Below, piece after piece: positions 23,915 through 36,600 of a stretch of DNA of 64,000 nt (the stretch's first letter is position 1; each line of letters starts with the position of its first letter). The notes under the pieces were generated by a model. It was not told the origin of the DNA. It did not search any database and saw nothing but the letters and a program-made list of their open reading frames with translations. The position numbers and the translations under genes were made by a program. Where the stretch lies: assembly GCA_020284085.1 (NCBI GenBank), contig JACEVL010000834.1, forward strand, positions 248,001 to 312,000, read 5' to 3'. This DNA is from Aporrectodea caliginosa (lineage: Eukaryota > Annelida > Clitellata > Crassiclitellata > Lumbricidae).

Positions 23915-26900
23915 CTAATCATTGATCCCTTCAGGAACGGACGTAAGTTGCTCAGCTTGAAATCTGACAGGAGTCGGACGTTTACGAATTTTCCCTGTCA
24001 TAGTTCGTTTAATGTGAAACTGGCGTTTCAAAAAATCACTCACATCACCTTCAGGTATCCATTCTGGTCGCACAGACTTATCTTTATATACCACACGATA
24101 ATACCTTTGCTTGTTGATCAATTTCATACCACTTAACAAATCAGCTTCAAGCCAAGGCTGAGGTAATGGATCACCGATAGGCATCGTGCCAGACGAATCC
24201 TGCAACAAATCATTATCAGTAATCGGAACAGTTGGAGGAGAATCCGGCGGAATGGCATCCTGTTCCATAAAATCACGGCGATCAACGTAAGGTCGTAATC
24301 TATCAGCGTTCACTGGGTGTCGTACAGGCTTGTTCGTCTGTACATTACGTAATAGATAAGTGAAAGACCCGGTCTTGGAAGTTATATAAAAAGGTCCTGT
24401 AAACTTATTATACAATTTAGCCTTCTTTCCGACTGGCGTGACAGGGTTAAATAACCATACAAGATCACCAATAGCGTAAGTAGGTAAGGTAGTGGTACGG
24501 TCATAATTCCTTTTGTTACGCGCCTGTAACTGAAGCGTACCTTCGATTGCGTCTTGCCTAGCCATTTCGAGAGCCCTTGCAATGCGCTTAACGTACTCGC
24601 TGGTGACGTGCTCTTCATCCGCCACACCCAATTGTCGATCAACCGAAAAATTTAAGTCCCTCCCAAAGAGAAGGAAAGCCGGGCTATGGCCAAGATGAGC
24701 ATTCGTAGTAGCACGAATTGAATACAAAATCGCAGGAATGTAATCTGTCCAATCCTCTTCATTAGTGCAATGAAGTCGTAACATCTTCCAAATAGATTTA
24801 TTGATCACTTCGCAAGCGCCATTACAACGCGGGTTATAGCTAGCTGTATGTATGCGTTGAACACCGAATAGTGTAGAAAGTTCAGAAACAATGGTACTCA
24901 AGAAATTTGGGCCCCTATCCGAAAGTAACGTATGTGGACCGCCATATCTACTAAATATCTCTCTATACAAAGCTTCCGCAATCGTTCTCGCAGTTTGATC
25001 TTTCAACATAATGGCCTCCGGCCAACGAGTAAGAGATTCAACGCAAAGAAGAATATACTTGTACCCATCCCTGCTTCTAGGAAGTTGAAGAATGTCCATA
25101 TGCCAACGACCAAATATTTGCTTTATTGGCAAAGACGTAAGTGGTGGTTTATTCAGCGGAAGAGGAAACTTGCATTCCTGACACTTTAAACACGAAATTA
25201 TATGTCTTGACACAGCGGTATGCATTCCCTTCCAAAAATATTTACGTCTGATCGATAAGTAACAGCGATGGAAACCCGGATGGCAACAGTCATCGTGATA
25301 ACTCTCAAGTATACGCTGACGCAACTTCCTAGGAACGACGAGTTGATTAATGTAGGTTCGACTAGGTCCTCTAGATCGAGGTTGATAGTAATGAAACAAC
25401 AAGCCATCACACAAAGCATACTCAGTACTCTCAATCACGATTTTCCTAGCATCCTGATCATTGCCTGGAAGTTCCCCGAACTCCAAATAACGAATCATAG
25501 GACCACAATCCGAACATGTAATCTGTTCATGAGCTGTTTGGCGCAAAATGTCCTCCTCCGTCAGGTCAGCAGGTGTAATTAAATCCTCCTCAACGATGAT
25601 GTTCAACTGCACCGGTGTAACCCCAACAACTATCGGAGCCAAAATTTTATCTTCCATGTCATCCGATTCATCAGCTTGCACTGGATAATGACGACGAGAT
25701 AAAGAATCCGCATTACTGTTATTTTTACCTTGTTTATACTCAATCGTAAAATCATACTGTTGCAACAACAACGACCAACGGAGTAACCTGCCAGAACTAC
25801 TGGTTTTCAAGGACTGCAAATATTTTAAACTTAGATGATCAGTATAGACAGTAAATCGAGTGTTAGCCAAATAACAATGGAACTGTTTAATGGCACTGAC
25901 CATCGATAGCATTTCCAATTCACTTACGGAATAAGCTCGTTCACTAGAGGTCAAACTACGTCCTCCATACGCAATAGGACGTTCTCTGCCACTCCCATCT
26001 TCTTGAGCCAAGACGAAACCAATAGCCTGAGAACTCGCGTCGCAATTTATGAGAAATGGCATTTGCATATCCGGATAAATCAACACAGGAGCAGTAGCTA
26101 AAGCTACTTTAAGCTGCGTGAAAGCCTGCTCACAATAATCATCCCAAACGAACTCTAGATCTTTTTTTAATAATCGATGAAGAGGACTGGCAATTATCGA
26201 AAAGTTAGTAATAAATTTTCGATAATAGGATGCGAGACCGAGGAAACTACGAATTGCCTTAGGACACGTAGGACGCGGATAAGATTGAATAACCTCGATC
26301 TTTGAGTTATCAACGGAAACGCCCTCTGGCCCCAATACATGACCCAAATACAAAATCTTATCCAGACCGAAGGAACATTTCTGTGGATTCAACTTCAAGT
26401 TAGCATCCTTAAGACGGTTAAACACCTCCTGAAGATGGACAAGGTGCAGATCAAATGATTTGCTGTATATCAGAATATCGTCTAAATATACAAGGACATT
26501 TTTGAAGTGCAAATTTTGGAACACCCTAGCCATTAGGAGCTGGAAAAACGAAGGTAAGTTTTTCAACCCAAAGGGAGAGGTACGAAATTGAAATTGGCCT
26601 TCGTGAGTCACGAAAGAACTCTTTTCTTTAGTGTCTGGATGCAACGGAAGTTGATGATATCCGCTTCGTAGATCCAATAGACTGAAATATTTTGGCCTGC
26701 CCTCTGCCATAGCATCGAATACATCATTGAGTTGAGGAAGAGGAAAACTGATTGACTTAGTTACTGCATTCAACTTTCGATAGTCAACACAAAACCTTAT
26801 TTGTCCGGACTTTTTCCTAACAAGGACGACGGGACTACTCCAACAACTCGAACTAGGTTCAATTATCCCAGCGTCCAACATCTGCTTTGTCTGCCTTGCG

Positions 26901-28078
26901 ATTTCAGCTTTCGCTGCAATAGAATGCCTATAGGCTCTCTGATGCACTGGAGTAGCATCGCCTGTGATAATCGAATGCTGGACATAATCAGTTTTACCCA
27001 AGTCTGCCAAAGATTGTGAAAATGCGCTCGCATTCCTCTGTAAAAAATCTTTCAACTTTGCATTCTCATCATCCGACAAATGATCAGAATGATAATTAAT
27101 CTTCAAATCCTGCAACGATGTAGATTGTACAGGGCATTCAGGACAACAAAAATCATTACATTTAGCATCATTACATTTAGCATCAGGGCGAGATGCATCC
27201 GAAGATTGTTTCGTGCCAAACAAATTACTTTTAGCATCCCGATGAAGATTTTCCGATGATAGTTTGGTGCCAGCCGCCTTATCTGAATTTAGATCCAAGG
27301 TTCCCAAATCCGATAATTTGGAAACATCTGTTTCACGTTGCACCATCATGTCGTCTAATTGCTCTGCACTGTTTTGAGCGGAATGTCTGGTGATTGTATG
27401 ATCAGTAAATGCTGCCAAAACATTAGAGGTTACAGGTTCAATGGATGCTAATGGCTTGTGGCGTGACAACCATAATACATGATTCGTAGGATTGAGAATT
27501 TTACAAACAGCTGTCCTGCCTGAAGAATCAATTATGCTTCGTGCGCAAAGAAATTTACGTTTCGTAACATGCTCCAATGGTTCAATAATTGAAACGTGCG
27601 ATGAACAGTTAGTAGGGAGCAAAATTGGAACAAGGGTTTCAGAGAGAGGAGGAAGAACAGTAGCATGCAATGTAAAAACTGTTGGCAATCGAACATTTAC
27701 AGTTGACAACCGTGTAGACGTTAAATTATCAAAAAAACGTACTACATTCTCCTCAAAATCCACTTTCGCACGACCAGCTTGTAAGAAATCCAACCCCAGA
27801 ATTAAATTAAAACCCACCTCAGGCAATATCAAAACTTCACAAGGCAAACCCAAACCTGATATGTTAATAGTCATGACCGCTTTTCCCAAAACCTTCACCG
27901 AACGATTATCAGCCAAAAACACATTTTTACTATCCCCTTCCTTCAACGGAAGCATAGGAAGTTTCAACTTCTTTAAAAAGTCAACACTCATACAACTCAC
28001 AGAAGCACCAGAGTCCAACAGACACCTAACTGTCAAATTCTTAATTTGCACACAAATGGTATTTTTATGCAATGGCAC
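23915..28078 (-). CDS. pol: Gypsy Pol polyprotein: protease, reverse transcriptase, RNase H, integrase
   Basis: 1387 residues, uninterrupted. In order: aspartic protease with DSG at 22-24; reverse transcriptase with 'SPVVLVRKKSGQIRFCVDYR' and catalytic YLDD at 531-534; RNase H starting near 'FLINCD' (D680); integrase with a zinc HHCC set (H933, H937, C963, C966), catalytic D995, D1054 and E1090, and a GPF motif at 1228-1230. A C-terminal segment (about 1313-1350, 'YYRVVYKDKSVRPEW') resembles a chromodomain-like tail, as in some gypsy lineages. It copies the element RNA to DNA and inserts it. The apparent start is a GTG; the frame stays open upstream to a TAG at 28136-28138, so Pol is probably made by read-through or frameshifting rather than from its own start. 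All catalytic residues are present. Confidence 0.95.
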   Translation of the reverse strand: MPLHKNTICVQIKNLTVRCLLDSGASVSCMSVDFLKKLKLPMLPLKEGDSKNVFLADNRSVKVLGKAVMTINISGLGLPCEVLILPEVGFNLILGLDFLQAGRAKVDFEENVVRFFDNLTSTRLSTVNVRLPTVFTLHATVLPPLSETLVPILLPTNCSSHVSIIEPLEHVTKRKFLCARSIIDSSGRTAVCKILNPTNHVLWLSRHKPLASIEPVTSNVLAAFTDHTITRHSAQNSAEQLDDMMVQRETDVSKLSDLGTLDLNSDKAAGTKLSSENLHRDAKSNLFGTKQSSDASRPDAKCNDAKCNDFCCPECPVQSTSLQDLKINYHSDHLSDDENAKLKDFLQRNASAFSQSLADLGKTDYVQHSIITGDATPVHQRAYRHSIAAKAEIARQTKQMLDAGIIEPSSSCWSSPVVLVRKKSGQIRFCVDYRKLNAVTKSISFPLPQLNDVFDAMAEGRPKYFSLLDLRSGYHQLPLHPDTKEKSSFVTHEGQFQFRTSPFGLKNLPSFFQLLMARVFQNLHFKNVLVYLDDILIYSKSFDLHLVHLQEVFNRLKDANLKLNPQKCSFGLDKILYLGHVLGPEGVSVDNSKIEVIQSYPRPTCPKAIRSFLGLASYYRKFITNFSIIASPLHRLLKKDLEFVWDDYCEQAFTQLKVALATAPVLIYPDMQMPFLINCDASSQAIGFVLAQEDGSGRERPIAYGGRSLTSSERAYSVSELEMLSMVSAIKQFHCYLANTRFTVYTDHLSLKYLQSLKTSSSGRLLRWSLLLQQYDFTIEYKQGKNNSNADSLSRRHYPVQADESDDMEDKILAPIVVGVTPVQLNIIVEEDLITPADLTEEDILRQTAHEQITCSDCGPMIRYLEFGELPGNDQDARKIVIESTEYALCDGLLFHYYQPRSRGPSRTYINQLVVPRKLRQRILESYHDDCCHPGFHRCYLSIRRKYFWKGMHTAVSRHIISCLKCQECKFPLPLNKPPLTSLPIKQIFGRWHMDILQLPRSRDGYKYILLCVESLTRWPEAIMLKDQTARTIAEALYREIFSRYGGPHTLLSDRGPNFLSTIVSELSTLFGVQRIHTASYNPRCNGACEVINKSIWKMLRLHCTNEEDWTDYIPAILYSIRATTNAHLGHSPAFLLFGRDLNFSVDRQLGVADEEHVTSEYVKRIARALEMARQDAIEGTLQLQARNKRNYDRTTTLPTYAIGDLVWLFNPVTPVGKKAKLYNKFTGPFYITSKTGSFTYLLRNVQTNKPVRHPVNADRLRPYVDRRDFMEQDAIPPDSPPTVPITDNDLLQDSSGTMPIGDPLPQPWLEADLLSGMKLINKQRYYRVVYKDKSVRPEWIPEGDVSDFLKRQFHIKRTMTGKIRKRPTPVRFQAEQLTSVPEGIND

Positions 28079-29517
28079 CTTATCAGTTTGAGCACAGACG
28101 CCTTCCGTCGACGGGCCACGACGGTAGGCGCGTTCCTATCTTTGATTAGAGTAGCGTCCCCTAGCGGAACGACAGACTGACCGTAAGTGACCACGCTTCC
28201 CGCAACTGAAACAAGTGACCCCCTTTCCCCGGCAAAAACCAGTAACAGAATGAAAACCCCCGCAATTACCACAAGTGGACTTGGAAGGTGTTCGCCAGTA
28301 GGAAGATTGTTGTGGTCGATCCTGGTTGTTAGATGATCGATACTGTGTGTCAGCTGGTTGATACTGCCGTGGCGGAATCGGTTGCTGGACAGTGTAGCCC
28401 CGGTTGTTCGGTTGTCTCGGTTGTCCGAACGTTGTGACGCATAGAACTGCGTCTGCCGATGGTCTTGAGGCGACGAAGATGAAGCATAGACGTCGTGACG
28501 CGTATCAGACGATGATGGAGGAGTCGATTGGTCCATAAAAGTGACATGGCGAGACGAAGGGGATGGCGATGACGATCTTCGGTGAGCACTGACAGCAGCT
28601 ACATTCGTGAGTTGTAGCTGTTTCAACTCCTCCTTTATGGCAGTCAATTCCAGGACAGTCTGGCGAAGATTGTCGGCAGTGTCACCCCGATCATCCTGGG
28701 ATAGTTCCGCCAGCCGGCCCCATTTCTGAATTTCCTCAATAGTAGTCGGATCATGTTGAAGCACCAGTTGACGTATGTGTGACCGAAGACCGTTCAAAGC
28801 GACGAGGAACGTCTGCTCCACCCCAATTTCGAGCTTTCCGGCAGCCTGCTGAACTGTAGTCAGAAAATCATCCACAGATTGTTGTGGCGCCTGTTTCAAT
28901 GTCCACAGCTCAGCTGACCGTTTCCATGCTGTCGTTGAATTTGGACCGTACCTTTTAATGAGGGCTTCACGTAACTCCTCATAGTCCTCACGTGTCCGTC
29001 GGGTTTGCGTATTAAACCACGTTGCACTGCCTTCCTTCAGAAGAAGAGGTAACGCCGAAAGTTTTTGTGCTTGCGTCATTGTCCGAAAAGTGGCCCACAA
29101 GTCAAAGTTCTTCAAGAATTCAATAATATCGTCCTCAGAACGACCCGTGAAAGCAGAAGGTACCAGCGTATTCGCCATCTCCTCAGAATCAGACTCAAAT
29201 TCAGAACTGTCAGAACTCTCAGATCCGTCGTGATCAACGAAGACAGATTGGTCCGGCAGCGATGATACTGGCACTGACGACGGAATCACTGGAATCAATG
29301 GCGATGCGGCAGGAGTAGTTAAAACGTATGAGGAAGACGGAACCAGTTCAGGAGAAGACGATAGAAATGTTGAAGATGTCTGTTGTGATTTTCCCGATCT
29401 AAGGAAGTAGTGACCAGCGGTTGCGTTTTCCGGTGCACTCATGTGTGTTCTTGCTGCTTGAGTCAGTGTGGCTGCTGCTGTCCGGAAGCATACAGATGCG
29501 GAGAGGTGTATCTGCAC
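28033..29517 (-). CDS. gag: Gypsy Gag (capsid) polyprotein, 3' part out of frame
   Basis: A 494-residue frame; the likely start is the internal ATG at 29440-29442 (MSAPENATAGHYFLRSGK). A serine/acidic leader is followed by a capsid-type retrotransposon Gag domain ('IIEFLKNFDLWATFRTMTQA' to 'EEIQKWGRLAEL'). Downstream the expected nucleocapsid zinc knuckles are not in this frame but in the frame shared with pol (28172-28273), and the last ~130 residues of this frame look like noise ('GVFILLLVFAGERG'). This points to a one-base indel at about 28400-28440, unless a programmed shift occurs there. Gag packages the element RNA in virus-like particles. Confidence 0.85.
   Translation of the reverse strand: MQIHLSASVCFRTAAATLTQAARTHMSAPENATAGHYFLRSGKSQQTSSTFLSSSPELVPSSSYVLTTPAASPLIPVIPSSVPVSSLPDQSVFVDHDGSESSDSSEFESDSEEMANTLVPSAFTGRSEDDIIEFLKNFDLWATFRTMTQAQKLSALPLLLKEGSATWFNTQTRRTREDYEELREALIKRYGPNSTTAWKRSAELWTLKQAPQQSVDDFLTTVQQAAGKLEIGVEQTFLVALNGLRSHIRQLVLQHDPTTIEEIQKWGRLAELSQDDRGDTADNLRQTVLELTAIKEELKQLQLTNVAAVSAHRRSSSPSPSSRHVTFMDQSTPPSSSDTRHDVYASSSSPQDHRQTQFYASQRSDNRDNRTTGATLSSNRFRHGSINQLTHSIDHLTTRIDHNNLPTGEHLPSPLVVIAGVFILLLVFAGERGSLVSVAGSVVTYGQSVVPLGDATLIKDRNAPTVVARRRKASVLKLIRCHCIKIPFVCKLRI
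28172..28273 (-). other. Two nucleocapsid zinc knuckles in the alternate frame
   Basis: In pol's frame, 28232-28273 encodes CGNCGGFHSVTGFC (C-x2-C-x3-H-x5-C, slightly irregular) and 28172-28213 encodes CFSCGKRGHLRSVC (canonical C-x2-C-x4-H-x4-C). The frame ends at a TAG at 28136-28138. These belong to Gag by family precedent. Confidence 0.85.
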
Positions 29518-29520
29518 TGA

Positions 29521-29540
29521 TACCCCGGTTGTCCACCAGT
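29521..29540 (-). other. Primer-binding site of the gypsy element
   Basis: Read in element orientation right after the 5' LTR: 'actggtggacaaccggggta'. The 18 bases from TGG fit the complement of a tRNA 3' end (CCA terminus; invariant C61 position satisfied). I could not identify the tRNA. Confidence 0.6.
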
Positions 29541-29846
29541 TGTAGCGTCTCTATTGTCGGATGTTCTAGACTTAACGCTACCTAATACAACTCAACACTG
29601 TGCATAGAACGTTTACCTTTATTAATCATAATACACTAAGCTACAGATTACACAATGCTAGGTGAGCAGCAGCCACACTCGTATATTTAACCGGTCGCTA
29701 ACTCAGCTCCGCAAAACACTGGTTTTATACCCCGGCAAGATAACCCCTTGCCTGCACACACCACCAAGGCTACCAACTCTGCTTGCCAGCCGCTGTCACT
29801 GCACACACACCTAGGCTGACACTACACACCTACATACTACACTACA
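29541..29846 (-). repeat. 5' LTR of the gypsy element
   Basis: 306 bp, partner of 22569-22874. It lies upstream of gag in element orientation and would contain the promoter. Confidence 0.95.
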
Positions 29847-29850
29847 TATG

Positions 29851-30064
29851 TATGCACGCATGCATTTATGCATGTATGTAATACTATGTTACTGTGTATG
29901 TATGTATGTATGTATGTATGTATAGATGCATGTATATGTATAGATGTATGTATGAAAGCATGCATTTATGCTAATGTAATACTATGTTACTCTGTTAATG
30001 CATGTATGTATGTATGGATGCATGTATACGTGTAGATGTAAATATGCACGCATGCATATATATA

Positions 30065-30099
<35 letters not shown>

Positions 30100-30135
30100 T
30101 GTTTGTATTTAGCTAGGTAGGTAGGTAGGTATGTA
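29851..30135. repeat. (TATG)n-rich tract, target of the gypsy insertion
   Basis: Repeated 'tatgtatgtatg' with longer-range repetition: 'gcatttatgc' and 'aatactatgttact' occur twice (about 29860-29895 and 29960-29996). Confidence 0.85.
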
Positions 30136-31711
<1,576 letters not shown>

Positions 31712-32010
31712 TTTCATTTCGTACCTGTTGCAGTCGAAACTTCAGGAAGTTGGCATGCAGATTCACTGTCGTTTGTTCAGGAACTAGGAGGCAGGATCTT
31801 TGCAGCGACCGGCGACCAGCGTGAGACCAGTCATCTGCTGCAACGCCTATCGGTCGCCCTACAGATTGGAAACTCTCTGTCTGTTTTAGCCACCGCGGAC
31901 TGCAACAACAGTAGCCCAGGACTGAATGACGGCTTATAAAATTATTGAAACAGCCATTTTTAATCAGTCTGTAATAAGTTTGTTGGTTTTATGAAGAAAT
32001 AAATTTGTCC

Positions 32011-32460
<450 letters not shown>

Positions 32461-32529
32461 GTGATGGTAGTACGTAGTACTTGTGGTAGTGGTAGTAGTA
32501 TTAAACCTAGTAATTTCAGTCTACGAAAG

Positions 32530-32635
32530 CCTACTGTCCTACACAACACACGAAAGGCTAATGTCCTACACAACACACGAAAGGCTAATGTCCTACACAA
32601 CACACGAAAGGCTAATGTCCTACACAACACGAGCC
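32530..32635. repeat. 27-bp minisatellite, about four copies
   Basis: Unit built from 'aatgtcctacacaacaca' and 'cgaaaggct'. The three central units are identical. It directly follows the AAT array. Confidence 0.9.
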
Positions 32636-32842
32636 CTAGTGTCGCCTATGGACTCCGCCGCAATGCAAAGGTCAATGAGTGTGACTGAGTTGATTAGATA
32701 TACGACTCTCTTGCTAAGCACTTCAGGATGTAGGCCTTAATCTTGCCTTAGTAGACCGAAGGCCCGTATTGCAGGCCTACTTTGACTATTCTGTTTGTAA
32801 CATGGACTCAATTAATAAATGCCCATCCTATAGTAAGCAGGT

Positions 32843-32990
32843 GGGTGGCACGGTAGCCGAGCGGCATAGGCGCCGGGTTTACATCTGCGACTCTGGTTCG
32901 AATCCCGGGCTTATCATGTGAAGTAGATCGCATTGACGAACCGTGTGTAACCTTTGAGGCGATCATATACTCGACATGAGTGTCTCCTCC
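32843..32990 (+). repeat. tRNA-derived SINE head
   Basis: A tRNA-like start 'ggcacggtagccgagcgg' (A-box type) is followed about 45 bp later by 'ggttcgaatcc' (B box), giving an internal RNA polymerase III promoter. No matching acceptor stem is seen, so it is a SINE rather than a tRNA gene. It runs into CA-rich and CAGA-rich sequence. Confidence 0.7.
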
Positions 32991-33020
32991 TTAAACACAC
33001 ACACAAACCCACTCAGAGAG

Positions 33021-33209
33021 CAGCGAGAGAGAGACAGACAGACAGAGACAGAGACAGAGATACAGAGACAGAGAAAAGAGACAGACAGAGACAGACAGAC
33101 AGAGAAAGAGACAGACAGACAGACACAGATAGACAGACACAGACAGACACAGACAGACAGGGAGGGAGGGAGGGAATGAGAGACAGACAGAGAAACAGAG
33201 ACAGACAGC
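33021..33209. repeat. (CAGA)n/(GACA)n tract
   Basis: Imperfect tetranucleotide repeats with GA and GGGA variants. Arg/Asp/Thr-rich frames are artefacts. Confidence 0.9.
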
Positions 33210-33617
33210 TGATTAACTATTTAGCCTAAAAATTTACCACATTTACCTCTAGGATATCACTAATGTGTTAGTAACAAATATAGGCCTATTATAATTTTGT
33301 GTCCGTATTCTCTTATCATCCTGTGCAGTTTATTGTCTTTGTGTTTGTATTTCTGTTTATATAATGTTTGTGTGTGTGTGTGTGTGTGTGCGTGCGTGTG
33401 TGTGTGTCTAAATGCATGCCACGTGGATGTCAAAGTCACAACTTTGAGTGGTATTAAAGGAGTCTATTTTTGTTATGATCGCCTGAAGGGTTAAGGTTTA
33501 AGACGAGACTTGAAGTTACAATCTCTCATGTAGGTCTATACGCTGCACATAAAGAATTATAACTGTTGCAGTCGTATGCCTCGTCGCTATTTTATATATA
33601 TAATAGGCCTATATATA

Positions 33618-33662
<45 letters not shown>

Positions 33663-36600
33663 TAGCCTATAAAATAATATGATGCACATGGCCGAAAGTA
33701 ACGACAAATGTAGATTTAAAGGTTTTCTATACGATTATAAATGAATATATATATGCCCTTTATTACCATATATGCGTATCTATTTATGTATATAAATGTA
33801 CATAATTATATAAATGTACACGTATGAGAAGTTGTGCATTGAACGCTACAGTAGGCCCTATATGTTGTACTTATATAGGCTTCCCTATGCATGTAGAATC
33901 TTTTGTATCTTTCAGTTAAAGGTTTACGAAGTCGAGGTTCCGGATCGATGGATGGTAATATAGTGGCAGGAATGTTGACGACCTGCTACGATGAAAGGGC
34001 GATACAGTTTATATTATGCTTAGGCGACACTCGAACTTAATACGGCATAGGCCTGTCGAAAAAGCCTTGAGCACACCGCCCATATACATAATACACGCTA
34101 TACGTAAGCGTTCTTATAGATATATATACATGTATAATATGAAAATATATATGTATATATATATACTATCACTTCATAGGCGTGCATACCAAATAATATG
34201 TATGCTATGTAAATATATGCTCAGATGAATAAGATATGCTGTGTATCGCCTGAGGTTCACTGCAGTTTATATTAAGAGCCTCCTTTAGTCTGATTGTATT
34301 AGCCTAGTTGGGTATTTAATAGGACTATGTGACGATTCTTAGCAAAGCTTGAAAACTTATTGAATCCGTCAATGCTTGTAAGTTCAAGTTCATTTCATCA
34401 CTCATTTTGTTGGATCATATGGTTTGAGCCTAGTCCGGAATAATGCGTGGATTTACAGATATATTTTGATCGGGATATTCCACCTGTTTAAACGAGAGGA
34501 CCTGCCTTGCAAAACACAGGTAAGATAGACAGACAGTCGTTGTGCAGTAACTTACAGTAACTAGTTTTTGTTTGGGGAGGCTTTAACCCTTGAGCATGGC
34601 GAGTGAGGTTGCACGAGCTTATAGTTGGGTCGGGGGCTTGATTTCTTTGGGGCTTCAGCTTCGTTGGGGGGGTTAACCCCTCCCAAGCCCAACGCTGGCT
34701 ACATCCCTGTCGTTGTATGCTAGTATAGCGGTGCTATAGAATTTCTAGTATTATTAGTTAGAAACGGGGTTTAATTTAAAGTTTAAACACATTCCTGATT
34801 TCGGTTATGCCTAATGCGTTTTTTAAGTAAAGGTATGCAATGTATTCGTGTGTGCACAGGTGTCGCCACAGGTTTCTTTCAAGCTGATCTCATAAAACCA
34901 TAGCCTACGGAACGTAAAACCAGCAGGGTAATTTAGAACCACAGAGAAAATATACATAGATAAAACGTCGGCGAGTATCATACAAATTTAGGCCTTGAAA
35001 TATCGTGACTGAACTGACTCGACGAGAGGGAGAGACAGAGAGACAGACAGAGACAGAGAGACAGACAGAGACAGAGAGAGAAAGAGACAGACAGAGACAG
35101 CGACAGAGACAGACAGACATACAGACAGACATACAGACAGACAGAAAGAGAGAGACAGAGAGCCTCGTATAGTGCAGCTACTAGAGAAATTTCCCTCAGA
35201 ATTACCGCTTGGCTTAGTAGTGAATCGTAGTCCTACATTTCGCAGACACAATATCCAGGATGCTAACTTCGGACTCACAAATTCAGGGCAAACGGATTGG
35301 CAATCAAAAACTGTCCCGCCCAACGAGTTCTTGACGAGAATAACTGGTTGATCAAAGGCATAGGTGGGGCACATACGTAGGCTGCATATAGCCTACTTGT
35401 ATACCCACATTCCGAATACACGCACACCAATGTTAGTCAGGCTCAAAACGGTGACGTCATTTACAGAGCGCAGTGTAAGTTTTCATGTAAGCGTAAGATA
35501 GTGGATAAGTTAATATCGACCCCCGGCCAGCATAAGATGTCGTTAAACGAGGTATACTAGTAGGCTATCATGATGTATAATCATGCGTGAAAGCATAAAT
35601 AGTAGCCTACTAAGTACTAAACCGACAACAAACTATCAGGCAGGCAGATGGTTTATGAATAGTTATGATATCGTTAGACTTTTACAGTGGCTATAAATTA
35701 CTTAATGCTGCAAATGGTTCATGTAGTAGTGACATGTACTCTTCGACCTCAAAATACCATCAGCAAGACAAACTCGTTAACCGTAGGCCTACCGGTACTT
35801 TAACCCAAAACTCGACCCATGGCCTGTTACCAGCGCAACATGTGTGCCATGCTGAGCGTTGGCTCGTTCTAAGAGTATTGTGCACCCAGCAAATCATCAT
35901 CATTTTCTTTATGAAAATAACGATAGGTAGTAGGTAGAAGCAGTCTCTTTCTAACGCAGAAAACCACACCTTTAGGCATGTCCTCATGATATTAATCGGC
36001 AAAGTAGGCCTAATTGTATTTATAAAATCGCATTTACATAGCGCCACTCAAAGGGAAACTCCTTAGAGTTTCTGCCCTGACAACACGAAGCCACCACGTT
36101 CGAACAGCATTGGTCTTCAAGTGCAGTCTAGTCAAGGCTAGGCGTTCTGTTGTCTTAATGGCTTCATTCGTGCGAATATAATAAAGTACTCTAAAGTGCT
36201 GCGGGTCTTTAATGGCTCGCGTGTTTCACGGATGAGTGCATCATCGTCATGGGAAAAGCTATGAATCACGAACGTTCCCATCCATCGCATTGACGGTGAC
36301 TAAGGTTCGTCCTACTATCAAAGAGCTTTACACAAATCGGGGCCTGTCCAGTGGAATCAAGAGCTCAGCATAGTGATGAATTCACCTCTAAGCCGAAGTA
36401 GGTATACAAAGAAAGATGATTAACGTCGCGCCCATCCAGTCTATCCCCATAAGAAAAATTCAACACGCCTGCCATGCCATAATATAAGTTACATATAGTC
36501 TGAGCTGCCCAGATGCATTCTGAGACTACCTTGTAGTTAATGGACTATCTTGTAGTTACTGAACGACCCTTGTGGTTAATGGTCTACCTCCATTCGTGAT

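Larger units (their letters stand above)
22569..29846 (-). mobile_element. Ty3/gypsy LTR retrotransposon, nearly complete
   Basis: A 7278-bp insertion with 306-bp LTRs at both ends (TG...CA), gag and pol on the minus strand, a primer-binding site next to the 5' LTR (right side) and a purine tract next to the 3' LTR (left side). The two LTRs differ at only about two positions. The flanks share TATG (22565-22568 and 29847-29850); the target is a TATG repeat, so the duplication could be 4 to 8 bp. Domain order protease, reverse transcriptase, RNase H, integrase identifies Ty3/gypsy. Pol is open throughout; gag carries a frame disruption (see gag). Confidence 0.95.

Noticed and set aside
27492..28091. 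199-residue plus-strand frame, and other plus-strand frames inside the retrotransposons (for example 42118-42819)
   Set aside because: Antisense shadows of pol and of the gag-protease frame, with composition explained by the opposite strand.
32848..32920. Possible functional tRNA gene
   Set aside because: A and B boxes are present but the ends cannot form a tRNA acceptor stem; it continues into SINE body sequence.
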